A stretch of DNA of 64,000 bases from Microtetraspora malaysiensis (GCF_001528665.1 NZ_BBYJ01000018.1:1-64000); one strand, 5' to 3'. Shown: positions 23,212 through 31,888, counted from the stretch's first letter. Numbers and translations: made by a program. The notes: generated by a model not told the origin, from the sequence alone.

Positions 23212-24380
23212 AGACCCCCGACCCGCACGACTTCCTCGCCGTCGACCGCGACCTCACCGAGGAGGAGCGCGCGATCCGCGACACGGTGCGCGCGTACGGT
23301 GCCGCCGAGCTGCTCCCGTACGTCGCGGACTGGTTCGAGGCGGGCACCATCCCCGACCCGCGCGCGATCGCCAAGGGCCTCGGCGCGCTCGGCGTGCTCG
23401 GCATGCACCTGGATGGGTACGACTGCGCCGGCACGAACGCGGTGAGCTACGGCCTCGCCTGCCGCGAGCTGGAAGCGATCGACAGCGGGCTGCGCAGCTT
23501 CGTCTCCGTCCAGGGCTCGCTGGCGATGACCGCGATCCACCGGTACGGCAGCGAGGAGCAGCGGCAGGAGTGGCTGCCCCGGATGGCGTCCGGCGACGCC
23601 ATCGGCTGCTTCGGGCTGACCGAGCCGGACTCGGGCAGCGACCCCGGTTCGATGCGGACCAGGGCCCGGCGCGACGGCTCCGACTGGGTGCTCGACGGCA
23701 CCAAGATGTGGATCACCAACGGCTCCGTCGCGGACATCGCGGTCGTGTGGGCCGCCACCGAGGACGGGATCCGCGGGTTCCTCGTGCCGCGGGGCGCCCC
23801 CGGCTACTCGACGAACGTGATCCACAAGAAGCTCTCGCTGCGTGCCTCGATCACCTCCGAGCTCGTCCTGGAGGGCGTCCGGCTGCCCGCGGAGGCCATG
23901 CTGCCGGGTGCCGAGGGGCTCAAGGCCCCGCTGTCCTGCCTGTCCGAGGCCCGGTACGGGATCGTGTGGGGCGCGGCCGGCGCGGCCCGCGCCTGCTACG
24001 AGTCGGCGCTCGACTACGCCCGCGACCGGGTCCAGTTCGGCCGGCCTCTCGCCGCCTTCCAGCTCACCCAGCGCAAGCTCGCCGACATGCTGGTGGACGT
24101 CAACCACGCGATGCTCACCGCGCTGCAGATCGGCCGCCTCAAGGACGAGGGCCTGGCCCACCACTCGCACATCAGCTTCGGAAAGCTCGCCAACGTGCGC
24201 GCCGCGCAGCGCGTCGCCGCGCTCGCCCGCGGCATGCACGGCGCCAACGGCATCACGCTGGAGTACCCGGTCATGCGGCACATGGTCAACCTCGAATCGG
24301 TCGCCACGTACGAGGGGACGGAGGACGTCCACGCCCTGTCCCTCGGGCTGGCGCTGACCGGAACCCCCGCCTTCCGCTGA
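23208..24380 (+). CDS. Acyl-CoA dehydrogenase, glutaryl-CoA dehydrogenase type
   Basis: A 390-residue dehydrogenase with the GcdH-like hallmarks: F-G-L-T-E-P-D-S-G-S-D-P-G-S-M FAD loop, W-I-T-N-G-S, R-Y-G-I-V-W-G-A segment, and the terminal Y-E-G-T-E-D-V-H-A-L motif with the Glu used as catalytic base. Family enzymes oxidise and decarboxylate glutaryl-CoA to crotonyl-CoA. The GTG start overlaps the CoA-transferase stop (GTGA). Together with the upstream transferase and divergent GntR this forms a compact glutarate-type catabolic unit, the lower end of lysine breakdown. Confidence 0.88.
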   Translation: MKTPDPHDFLAVDRDLTEEERAIRDTVRAYGAAELLPYVADWFEAGTIPDPRAIAKGLGALGVLGMHLDGYDCAGTNAVSYGLACRELEAIDSGLRSFVSVQGSLAMTAIHRYGSEEQRQEWLPRMASGDAIGCFGLTEPDSGSDPGSMRTRARRDGSDWVLDGTKMWITNGSVADIAVVWAATEDGIRGFLVPRGAPGYSTNVIHKKLSLRASITSELVLEGVRLPAEAMLPGAEGLKAPLSCLSEARYGIVWGAAGAARACYESALDYARDRVQFGRPLAAFQLTQRKLADMLVDVNHAMLTALQIGRLKDEGLAHHSHISFGKLANVRAAQRVAALARGMHGANGITLEYPVMRHMVNLESVATYEGTEDVHALSLGLALTGTPAFR

Positions 24381-24427
24381 CCCTCGCCGTCCGGGCACGG
24401 CCGCCTCGGAGCCGGCGAAAGGCGCAT

Positions 24428-24456
24428 GGCCCGCGCCGCGTGACGCGGCGCGGGCC
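24428..24456. terminator. 13-bp hairpin between convergent genes
   Basis: GGCCCGCGCCGCG (24428-24440) and CGCGGCGCGGGCC (24444-24456) pair perfectly over a TGA loop. It sits between the rightward dehydrogenase and the leftward amidase and can terminate both transcripts. Confidence 0.85.
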
Positions 24457-24470
24457 GTACGGAGAGGAGG

Positions 24471-25997
24471 TCAGACCCGGGAGATGCGGACGGCGTCGGC
24501 GATGACGTAGCCCGTGCCCGAGGTCCAGCGGCTGACGCCGACGGCGTTGTACGTGCCGGCGCTGAGGGAGAACGTCCCCAGGCTGCGCCACGAGCCGCCG
24601 CCCGAACGCTGGTCGACGAAGACCGTCTGGTTACCGCCCGACGCCGCCACGATGTACGGCGCCGAGGAGTTGTAGCCGGGGTCGGCCGGGTACCACACCT
24701 CGACCTTGTACGTGCCGGCGCTGGGGATGCTGGCCTGGTACCAGGCCGGGTCGCTCGCCGCCACGGGGTTGGCGAAGCGGTAGTCGGCGCCGTAACGCTG
24801 GCTGGAGTACGACGAGGTGCCCCAGTTCGCGCTCGCCGAGAACCCGGCGCTCGAGTTGTCGATCGTGGCCGACCACGACGGGGTACCGCCGCCGGTCACG
24901 TAGTTCATGTACGTGGTCCAGTTCCAGTAGGAGCCGGGGTCGGTGTGCGTGGCGCCGGGCACCTCGTTGTGCCCGATGATGTGTGCGCGGTCCTTCGGGA
25001 TGCCGTACTTGTCGCAGATGGCGCGGGTCAGGGCCGCCGAGGCGCGGTACATGGCGTCGGTGAACCACGAGGCTTCGCTGATGTAGCCCTCGTGCTCGAT
25101 GCCGATGGAGCGGGTGTTGTAGCTCCAGTTGCCCGCGTGCCAGGCGACGTCCTTCTCGCGGACCATCTGTGTGATCTCGCCGTTCGACGACTTGACCACG
25201 TAGTGGGCCGAGACCTGCGCGGCGGGGTTCTGGAACCAGGAGATGGAACCGGCGTACGAGCCCTGGGTCACGTGGATGACCACGCGGTCGATGGCGTAGG
25301 CCGACGGACGGCTGGAGGCCGTGTAGTTGCTGGAGCTGGCCGCGACCCAGTTCGCGGGCGGATAGTCGGCGCTGAGTATGCCCGCCGCCGCGTTCGGGTC
25401 GACCGCCGCGTTCAGGTCGCGTGCCTTGGCGTACTCGCCGCGGTCGGCGGTGACCTCCTGCGGCTTGACGCTGACGCCGCGGGTGTCGATCCCGAGCCCG
25501 AGCTGCTCGTAGACGGCGTCGGCGTAGAGGCGGGCGACCTCCGGCGTGGACGCGTTGCCGTACTTGGCGACGGCCTGGTACCAGCGGCCGGCGTCCTTCC
25601 TGGCCGCCTCGTCGAGGCCGAGCTCGTCGGCGTACGCGCGCAGCACGGCGGCGCCGCCCATGATGTTGGCCTCAGTGTCGGTGCGGAGCTTCCCGGACGG
25701 CAGTCCGGTCAGGTCGGCGGCCTTCTCCAGGGCGTGGGTGGTGGGGTTGCTGACCAGGTGCATGACGCCGTAGCCGCCGCTCGCGCTCGGCTTGCCCTCG
25801 TGGGCGTCCAGGTGGGTCTCGGCGTAGGCGACGGCGACGAGCAGGTCGCGCGGCACGTCCCGCGCGGCGGCCGCGCGGTCGAACGCCGCCGGGAGCGGGG
25901 TCTCCCGGTCCGCCACCGCGGGCTGACCGGCGAGGACGACGAGTGCGGCGACGGCGGATGCGGCGACAGCGGTTAACCGGGCAATGGGGGGTGTCAT
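24471..25997 (-). CDS. Secreted N-acetylmuramoyl-L-alanine amidase (amidase_2/PGRP) with golvesin-type C-terminal domain
   Basis: About 508 residues. A signal peptide (1-29, ending A-V-A-D) is followed by a lysozyme/SLT-like helical region (about 35-165: A-V-A-Y-A-E-T-H-L-D, G-Y-G-V-M-H-L-V), a zinc amidase_2 domain (about 215-370: V-V-I-H-V-T-Q-G-S, A-H-Y-V-V, W-H-A-G-N-W-S, I-I-G-H-N-E-V-P-G) and a C-terminal beta domain (about 385-508) also found at the end of the divergent gene. It would cleave the stem peptide from peptidoglycan outside the cell. The ATG at 25997 has AGGAG 6 nt upstream, so the longer frame is rejected. Divergent from a GHL10 glycosidase, it fits sequential wall turnover. 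Confidence 0.9.
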   Translation of the reverse strand: MTPPIARLTAVAASAVAALVVLAGQPAVADRETPLPAAFDRAAAARDVPRDLLVAVAYAETHLDAHEGKPSASGGYGVMHLVSNPTTHALEKAADLTGLPSGKLRTDTEANIMGGAAVLRAYADELGLDEAARKDAGRWYQAVAKYGNASTPEVARLYADAVYEQLGLGIDTRGVSVKPQEVTADRGEYAKARDLNAAVDPNAAAGILSADYPPANWVAASSSNYTASSRPSAYAIDRVVIHVTQGSYAGSISWFQNPAAQVSAHYVVKSSNGEITQMVREKDVAWHAGNWSYNTRSIGIEHEGYISEASWFTDAMYRASAALTRAICDKYGIPKDRAHIIGHNEVPGATHTDPGSYWNWTTYMNYVTGGGTPSWSATIDNSSAGFSASANWGTSSYSSQRYGADYRFANPVAASDPAWYQASIPSAGTYKVEVWYPADPGYNSSAPYIVAASGGNQTVFVDQRSGGGSWRSLGTFSLSAGTYNAVGVSRWTSGTGYVIADAVRISRV

Positions 25998-26205
25998 GTG
26001 GAGCTCCTGTCCGGGGGTAACGGCTGCAACGTACGGCACTCCTGACACGATGTCGATAATTGACAAACGATCTGTGTTAGGTGAAAATTTTCGCCCTCAT
26101 CGCCGCCGGGTGCGCCGATCCTTCACGCGGGCCCCCTGAGATTTGGGTCCACGGATCCTGTGAAGACTATTGCGCTCGCATTGCAATTTATTGAAACTTC
26201 TTTTC

Positions 26206-28167
26206 GTGACCGCGTTGCTGCGAACCCTCCTGGCGGTGTTCACCGTCGCGATCGTCAACCTCGTCGTCCCGACCTCAGCCGTGACCCCGGCCGCCGCCGC
26301 CGCGGCCTGCGCCACCGACCCCGCGACCCCGAAGCGACAGCTCCGCGCCATGTGGATCTCGTCGGTGGCCAACATCGACTGGCCCAGCCGGACCGGCCTG
26401 AGCGTCTCGGCGCAACAGGCCGAGCTGCGTTCCTGGCTCGACCTGGCCGTCAGCAGGCGCATGAACGCCGTGATGATCCAGGTCAGGCCCACCGCCGACG
26501 CCTTCTGGCCCTCGTCGTACGAGCCGTGGTCGCAATGGCTGACCGGCACACAGGGCGGCGACCCCGGATACGACCCCCTGGCGTTCATGGTGGCCGAGGC
26601 GCACGCGCGCAACCTTGAACTGCACGCCTGGTTCAACCCGTACCGGATCGCGAACCACGACGACCCGACCAAACTGATCTCGACCCACCCGGCGCGCCAG
26701 CACCCCGACTGGCGCTTCGCCTACGGCGGCAAGCTCTACTACAACCCGGGCATCCCGGAGGTCCGCACGTTCATCGAGGACGCGATCATGGACGCGGTCA
26801 GCCGGTACGACATCGACGGCGTCCACCTCGACGACTACTTCTACCCCTATCCGGTGAGCGGCGAGACGATCCCCGACGCCGCCACCTTCAGCCGGTACGG
26901 CGGGGGCTTCTCCGACATCGGCGACTGGCGCCGCGACAACGTCAACCGGCTCGTACGCGAGCTGGACCAGCGCATCCACGCGGCCAAGCCGTGGGCCGCC
27001 TTCGGCGTCAGCCCGTTCGGCATCTGGCGCAACTCGTCCACCGACCCGCTCGGCTCCCGCACGTCGGGCCTGCAGTCCTACGACGCCATCTACGCCGACA
27101 GCCGGCAATGGGTGAAGCAGGGCTGGGTGGACTACATCGCGCCGCAGATCTACTGGCACATCGGGTACGCCCCCGCCGCCTACGACGTGCTCACCGGATG
27201 GTGGTCCGACGTTGTCAAGGGCACCGGCGTCCAGCTCGTCGTCGGCCAGGCCGCCTACCGCGTCGGCGCGAGCGGGCAGGACGCGGCCTGGCAGAGCCCC
27301 GCCGAGCTCAGCAACCACCTCTACGAGAACAGGAAGCACCCCGAGGTCGCCGGCGACGTGTACTTCAGCGCCAAGGACGTCAAGGCGGACCGGATCGGCG
27401 GCTTCTCCGCCCTCGCCTCCGCGCACTACTCCAAGCCCGCGCTCCTGCCCGCCCGCGGCACCGGAAGCGCGCCCGCCGCCCCCACGATCACCTCGGCCAC
27501 CCGGACGTCGAACGCCGTCGCCCTCTCCTGGCAGGCCACCGGCTCGCCGACCTCGTACGCGGTCTACCGGGTCGCGGGCGCCCCCACCACGACCGATCCG
27601 TGCTTCTTCGCGGACGCCCGCAACCTCATCGCGACGACCCGGCAGACCAGCTACACCGACACCACGCCCGGGGACACCGCCACCTACTACGTCACCGCCC
27701 TCGACCGGTGGCAGCAGGAGAGCGCGCCCAGCGCGGGCAAGTCGGTCGGCTCTTCCGGCGCGTTCAGCGTCGTCGTGGACAACTCCGACCCGTCCTTCGC
27801 CGCCGGCTCCGCCTGGGGCACCTCGGCCTACTCCTCCCAGGCGTACGGCGCCGACTACCGCTTCGCCTCCCCGGTGGCCGCCAGCGACCCGGCCTGGTTC
27901 ACCGCCGCCATCCCCGGCGCGGGCAGCTACCGCGTGGAGGTCTGGTATCCGGCCAACTCCGGCTACAACAGCGCGACGCCGTACATCGTGGCGACGAGCG
28001 GCGGCAACCAGACGGTGCCGGTGGACCAGCGCACGGGCGGCGGCCAATGGCGCTCGCTCGGCACGTTCACCCTCGCCGCCGGGACGTACAAGGTGGTGGG
28101 CGTGAGCCGGTGGACCTCCACCACGGGCTACGTCATCGCCGACGCCGTCCGCATCACCAAGCTCTGA
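26206..28167 (+). CDS. Secreted GHL10-family glycosyl hydrolase with FnIII and golvesin-type domains
   Basis: About 653 residues. After a signal peptide (1-36) comes a GHL10 (DUF187) TIM barrel (about 45-355): L-R-A-M-W-I-S-S-V-A-N-I-D-W-P-S, I-Q-V-R-P-T-A-D-A-F-W-P-S, W-F-N-P-Y-R, D-I-D-G-V-H-L-D-D-Y-F-Y-P-Y and Y-I-A-P-Q-I-Y-W. A FnIII-like domain (about 420-520) and a C-terminal domain nearly identical in pattern to that of the divergent amidase follow. E. coli DigH, a GHL10 enzyme, cuts denuded glycan strands left by amidases, so a matching role is likely. The GTG at 26206 is chosen for its signal peptide; an in-frame TTG lies at 26170. No clear Shine-Dalgarno. Confidence 0.88.
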   Translation: MTALLRTLLAVFTVAIVNLVVPTSAVTPAAAAAACATDPATPKRQLRAMWISSVANIDWPSRTGLSVSAQQAELRSWLDLAVSRRMNAVMIQVRPTADAFWPSSYEPWSQWLTGTQGGDPGYDPLAFMVAEAHARNLELHAWFNPYRIANHDDPTKLISTHPARQHPDWRFAYGGKLYYNPGIPEVRTFIEDAIMDAVSRYDIDGVHLDDYFYPYPVSGETIPDAATFSRYGGGFSDIGDWRRDNVNRLVRELDQRIHAAKPWAAFGVSPFGIWRNSSTDPLGSRTSGLQSYDAIYADSRQWVKQGWVDYIAPQIYWHIGYAPAAYDVLTGWWSDVVKGTGVQLVVGQAAYRVGASGQDAAWQSPAELSNHLYENRKHPEVAGDVYFSAKDVKADRIGGFSALASAHYSKPALLPARGTGSAPAAPTITSATRTSNAVALSWQATGSPTSYAVYRVAGAPTTTDPCFFADARNLIATTRQTSYTDTTPGDTATYYVTALDRWQQESAPSAGKSVGSSGAFSVVVDNSDPSFAAGSAWGTSAYSSQAYGADYRFASPVAASDPAWFTAAIPGAGSYRVEVWYPANSGYNSATPYIVATSGGNQTVPVDQRTGGGQWRSLGTFTLAAGTYKVVGVSRWTSTTGYVIADAVRITKL

Positions 28168-28238
28168 TCCTCGTCGCCGATCACACCGCGTCGGTTCACG
28201 TACCCTTCGGCGTGAACCGACGCGGACGAGGAGCTGGG

Positions 28239-28931
28239 ATGAACCGTGGAGCGACGCCGGACCGGGCGATCGCCGGGCGCCTGATCGGGATCCCCGCCGG
28301 GGAGATCGTCCTGCGGGATGAGGGCACGAAGACGCGGTGGGCGGTCGAGGTCGCGGCCTTCCGGCTGGCGCCCCACCCCGTCACCCGCGAGCTGTACCGC
28401 GCGGTCGTGGGCGAGGCTCCCGAGAGCCCGGCCGGGCCGCGCACGCCGGTGACCGACGTCTCCTGGCTGGACGCCGTCCGGTTCTGCAACCTGCTCTCCC
28501 GGGCGGAGGGGCTCGACCTCTGCTACACGATCGGGAGCGATCCCGACGGGCAGGATGTGGTCTGCGACTGGGCGGCCGACGGCTACCGCCTCCCGTCCGA
28601 GGCGGAGTGGGAGTACGCGTGCCGGGCCGGGACCTCCGGCGTCCGGTACGGAGAGCTGGACGAGATCGCCTGGTACCGGGGGAACTCCGGCGGCGAGGTC
28701 CACGACGTCGCCACCAGAGCGCCGAACGCCTGGGGCCTGCACGACATGATCGGCAACGTGTGGGAGTGGTGCTGGGACGTCTACGACCCCACCGTCTACG
28801 GCCCGTACCGCGTGTTCCGCGGGGGCGGCGTGTACGACCACCCCCGGGGATGCCGGGCGTCCTGCCGCCGCAAGAGCCACCCCACCTTCCGCATCGACGA
28901 CCTCGGCTTCCGCCTGGCCCGGTCGCGCTGA
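28239..28931 (+). CDS. SUMF1/FGE-like domain protein without the catalytic Cys pair
   Basis: A 230-residue single-domain protein of the formylglycine-generating-enzyme fold: I-P-A-G-E-I near the start, P-V-T-R-E-L-Y, P-V-T-D-V-S-W-L-D-A-V-R-F-C-N, R-L-P-S-E-A-E-W-E-Y-A-C-R-A-G, N-A-W-G-L-H-D-M-I-G-N-V-W-E-W and a terminal L-G-F-R-L-A-R. True FGEs have G-G-S-W-x-C-x5-C near the end; here the stretch is R-G-G-G-V-Y-D-H-P-R-G-C, so one of the pair is missing and formylglycine formation is doubtful. GAGGAG lies 7 nt before the ATG. No sulfatase gene is nearby. Function unknown. Confidence 0.85.
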   Translation: MNRGATPDRAIAGRLIGIPAGEIVLRDEGTKTRWAVEVAAFRLAPHPVTRELYRAVVGEAPESPAGPRTPVTDVSWLDAVRFCNLLSRAEGLDLCYTIGSDPDGQDVVCDWAADGYRLPSEAEWEYACRAGTSGVRYGELDEIAWYRGNSGGEVHDVATRAPNAWGLHDMIGNVWEWCWDVYDPTVYGPYRVFRGGGVYDHPRGCRASCRRKSHPTFRIDDLGFRLARSR

Positions 28932-28962
28932 ACGCCGGACCGCCGAACTCGCCGGCCGGAGC

Positions 28963-29712
28963 TCAGCGCGTCCCCCGTTCGGCGGTCACGCCGAGCGCGT
29001 GGCCGGCGTGGTCGGCCAGGGTCACCGCGACGAGCCGCGCCTGGAGCGAAGGCCTGCTGCCGGGCGCGGGCCGGAGCATGAACCGCCCGTAGAAACGGCC
29101 GTTGGCGAACGTGCGCAGCTCGATCTCCTGATCGGGGAGCCCCTTCCGCTCCACGTCCCAGTGCCTGCGGCCCACGGTCACGGTGCCGTCCTGTTCGAGG
29201 CGTGGGGGATGGCCGAGCAGGGTTCCGTACTCGAACCGGCAGTCGCGCAGATGGAGGAGGTCGGTGAGCTGCTCCTGCACGGCGGTGACCACGGCGGCGG
29301 CCGAGGTGGCGGACTGGGACAGCGCGGCGACCTCGTGGACGCGGGCGAGGTAGTCGGCGTCGGTGACCGTGATCACCTTCAGGCGGCGGGCCCAGGCGGC
29401 CAGTTGTGAGGTCACCAGCCCGACGACGAGCAGCAGGACCGCCGTCTGGACGTCCGCCGCCTTGACGATGGTGAACCGTTCGTACGGCTGGGTGAAGAAG
29501 AAGTCGAACCAGACGGCGGCCGACACCGCCGCGAGCGCTCCGGCGAGGCGGTTCCCCGCGGTGGCGACGGCCACCACGGCCACGACGAGGATGAGCGCGA
29601 CATTCGTATTGGAGAGGGCCCCGCGGAAGGGCACGATGATCGCCGCGACGACGAGGGGGAGCAGCACCGCGGCGACGACCGCCGCGAGATCCCGGTTCAG
29701 GAAGCGAGGCAT
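28963..29712 (-). CDS. DUF4118 (KdpD-type membrane domain) protein without kinase
   Basis: A 249-residue protein. Residues 1-115 hold four membrane helices with the DUF4118 signature of KdpD sensors (V-W-F-D-F-F-F-T-Q-P-Y-E-R-F-T-I). A short coiled segment and a GAF-like domain follow (about 140-240). The UspA/KdpD ATP-binding domain and the HisKA/HATPase domains of KdpD are absent, so it cannot signal like full KdpD. It lies 42 bp downstream of an orphan kdpA-like gene on the same strand, and the pair is probably co-transcribed. A K+-linked or potential-sensing accessory role is inferred. Confidence 0.85.
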   Translation of the reverse strand: MPRFLNRDLAAVVAAVLLPLVVAAIIVPFRGALSNTNVALILVVAVVAVATAGNRLAGALAAVSAAVWFDFFFTQPYERFTIVKAADVQTAVLLLVVGLVTSQLAAWARRLKVITVTDADYLARVHEVAALSQSATSAAAVVTAVQEQLTDLLHLRDCRFEYGTLLGHPPRLEQDGTVTVGRRHWDVERKGLPDQEIELRTFANGRFYGRFMLRPAPGSRPSLQARLVAVTLADHAGHALGVTAERGTR

Positions 29713-29754
29713 GGGTCATCACCCCTCTCTCTGTCTAGCACGGCGGCCGGGCGA

Positions 29755-31419
29755 TCAACCGAGCGCGTGGCGCAGTCCGTCCGCCAGCGGGCCGAGTGAC
29801 AGGACGGGCAGGTAGCCGAGAGCGCCGACGATCAGCGCGGCGGTGACGGTCATCAGCGCGAACACCGGTCCGTGGCTGGGGAGCGTGCCCGCCGTGGCGA
29901 TCCCCCGGGGCCGGTCGGCCAGCATCCCGGCGAGGGCGACGACGAAGATCATCGGCAGGTAGCGGCCGGCGAGCATGGCGATCGCGAGGGCGATCTGGAA
30001 GAAGGTGCCGCCGGAGTTCAGCCCGGCGAACGCGCTCCCGTTGCCGGCCGCGGCGCTGGTGAAGGCGTACACGACCTCGGAAACGCCGTGCGCGCCCGGG
30101 TTGCCCGCCGCCGTGCGCGCGTTCGACGTGCCCACGGCGAGGGCGGACCCGACGAGCACGGCGGCCGGGGTGACGAGGTGGTAGAGGACCACGGCCTTCA
30201 TCTCCCGGCCGCCGATCTCCTTGCGCAGGTATTCCGGAGTGCGCCCGACCATGAGACCGCCCAGGAAGACCGCGATCAGCGAGATCATCAGCAGCCCGTA
30301 CAGGCCGCTGCCGCAGCCGCCCGGGCTGATCTCGCCGAGCATCATGCCGGCCATCAGCACCCCGTCGCCCAGACTGGTGAAGCTGCCGTAGGAGGAGTTC
30401 GCCGCGCCGTCGGCGGAGGAGGTCGCGGTGACGCCGAACAGGGTGCTTCCCGGCACGCCGAAACGGGTCTCGGTGCCCTCCGCCGCCGCGCCCACCGCGG
30501 TGGGGACCGTGCCCGGGTGGGCGTTCTGCACCACTCCGGCGCAGACGGTCGCGAGCAGGAAGAGGACGCCCGCCACGGCGAGGAGCGTCCAGCCCTGCCG
30601 CCGATCGCCGACCAACCGGCCGAACATGCGGATGAAACCGGCCGGCACCAGCGCCATCAGCACGATCGCGATCACGTTGCTGAGCTGGGTGGGATTCTCG
30701 AACGGGTGGGCGCTGTTCGCGTTGAAGAACCCGCCGCCGTCGCCGGACATCAGCTTGATCGACTCCCAGGAGGCGACCGGACCGGCCGGGATCGTCTGCC
30801 GGCCGCCGGCCGGTGTGGTCACCGTCCCCAGCGTGCCGTCGAGGTTCTGTATGACGCCGAGCGCCACCAGGACGAGGGCGAACACCAGGGACAGGGGTAG
30901 CAGGACGCGGACGACGCTCCGTACGAGATCGACCCAGAAGTTCCCGATGCGGTCGGTGCGCTGCCGGACCAGCCCCCGGATGAGCGCGACCCCGGCGGCC
31001 ATGCCCACGCCCGCGCTCGCGAACGCCTGCACGCCCAGGCCGGCCGCCAGCGCGAGGTGGCCCATCGCGGCCTCCCCGGAGTAGCTCTGCCAGCTCGTGT
31101 TGGTCGTGAAGCTGACGGCGGTGTTGAACGCGGCCGCCGGGGAGAGCCCGGTGCGGCCGAGGGACAGCGGGAGCGCCGGCTGCGCCCGCAGAACGATGTA
31201 CAGCAGCAGCACGCCGACGCCGGAGAACGCGAGAAGAGCCCCCAGGTAGTGCGGCCAGCGTTGGTCGTTGCCCGGATCGACCCCGCAGAGCCGGTAGATC
31301 ACCGTCTCGACCCGCCAGTGCCGGGCGTCGGTGTAGACGCGGGCCAGATAGTCGCCGAGGGGGACGTGCAGCGCGACGATCACCACCACGACGAACGCGG
31401 CCTGCGGCCACCCGGTCAT
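29755..31419 (-). CDS. Divergent KdpA-like potassium channel subunit (orphan)
   Basis: A 554-residue protein with about ten membrane helices colinear with KdpA, the K+-translocating subunit of KdpFABC. KdpA signature blocks remain: S-F-T-T-N-T-S-W-Q-S-Y-S-G-E, G-G-G-F-F-N-A-N-S-A-H-P-F-E-N-P-T, G-G-C-G-S-G-L-Y-G and A-F-A-G-L-N. Filter-like loops differ from typical KdpA: the usual G-T-N-G-G-G is S-G-D-G-G-G and G-G-V-G-S-G is G-G-C-G-S-G. No kdpB, kdpC or kdpF is visible on either side, so it cannot work as a standard P-type pump from this locus. The ATG at 31419 is chosen by alignment; no good Shine-Dalgarno is seen. Confidence 0.85.
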   Translation of the reverse strand: MTGWPQAAFVVVVIVALHVPLGDYLARVYTDARHWRVETVIYRLCGVDPGNDQRWPHYLGALLAFSGVGVLLLYIVLRAQPALPLSLGRTGLSPAAAFNTAVSFTTNTSWQSYSGEAAMGHLALAAGLGVQAFASAGVGMAAGVALIRGLVRQRTDRIGNFWVDLVRSVVRVLLPLSLVFALVLVALGVIQNLDGTLGTVTTPAGGRQTIPAGPVASWESIKLMSGDGGGFFNANSAHPFENPTQLSNVIAIVLMALVPAGFIRMFGRLVGDRRQGWTLLAVAGVLFLLATVCAGVVQNAHPGTVPTAVGAAAEGTETRFGVPGSTLFGVTATSSADGAANSSYGSFTSLGDGVLMAGMMLGEISPGGCGSGLYGLLMISLIAVFLGGLMVGRTPEYLRKEIGGREMKAVVLYHLVTPAAVLVGSALAVGTSNARTAAGNPGAHGVSEVVYAFTSAAAGNGSAFAGLNSGGTFFQIALAIAMLAGRYLPMIFVVALAGMLADRPRGIATAGTLPSHGPVFALMTVTAALIVGALGYLPVLSLGPLADGLRHALG

Positions 31420-31881
31420 CCCGCGGGATCCGGACGGGACGCGGAGGCGCGGAGAGCCGGGCCGTGCGCGGACGCGGTGGAGATCGCTGACATCGCCTGC
31501 TCCTCGTCTGCCCCTCGCCGAAACGATCATGTGTTGCCGCGGCGCTCCGCCGTCCGGTCAGCGGATGGAAGCGCTCCTGACGTCGCACGCGGCGTCGTGA
31601 CGCCGGGTACATACCCCGGCTGACGACAGGCCGGGCGTGCGTGCGCCGATGACGTGGGTGACGTGGGTGACGTGGGTGACATGCGCGTTCTTGACGCCCC
31701 TCGCGACGGCGGCCGTTCGGCGGGAATCTCGGAAGCGCAGGAGGAAAGTTTTAAATCAATTGATTGACTTAAGCTGACTCGACGGATTTACTGATCACAC
31801 ATAAGTGGTCAAATCGAGAGGATTCCAGGTGAGCGAAGACGACGGCCTGATCGTCGGCGGGCCGCGGGACGTCCCGGAGCG
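31420..31881. other. Divergent intergenic region with short repeats, promoter and a possible leader ORF
   Basis: The 462-bp gap holds the putative leader of the kdpA-like gene, a GACGTGGGT repeat (three perfect copies, 31651-31677), then an A/T-rich promoter region for the TetR gene. I found no riboswitch such as a c-di-AMP element. A 19-codon GTG frame at 31829-31888 is listed separately. Confidence 0.6.
31753..31791 (+). promoter_or_regulatory. TetR promoter with overlapping palindrome
   Basis: TTGACT (31763-31768), a 17-nt spacer and TTTACT (31786-31791) form a plausible sigma-70-type promoter. The perfect palindrome AATCAATTGATT (31753-31764) overlaps the -35 element, the expected place for autorepression by the TetR protein encoded downstream. 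Confidence 0.6.
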
Positions 31882-31888
31882 GTGGTGA
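31829..31888 (+). CDS. Possible 19-residue leader peptide before the TetR gene
   Basis: A GTG preceded by GAGAGG opens a 19-codon frame (MSEDDGLIVGGPRDVPERW) whose TGA at 31886-31888 abuts the TetR start region (GTG 31882, ATG 31891). It could couple translation to the TetR gene. It has no recognisable domain and may be chance. Confidence 0.3.
   Translation: MSEDDGLIVGGPRDVPERW

Noticed and set aside
25998-26205. c-di-AMP (ydaO-type) riboswitch before the cell-wall hydrolases
   Set aside because: I looked for the conserved core in this divergent region and upstream of kdpA and saw none.
26991-28931. A frame joining the GHL10 gene to the FGE-like gene
   Set aside because: Its first part is an off-frame reading of the GHL10 gene; the FGE-like protein starts at 28239 after GAGGAG.
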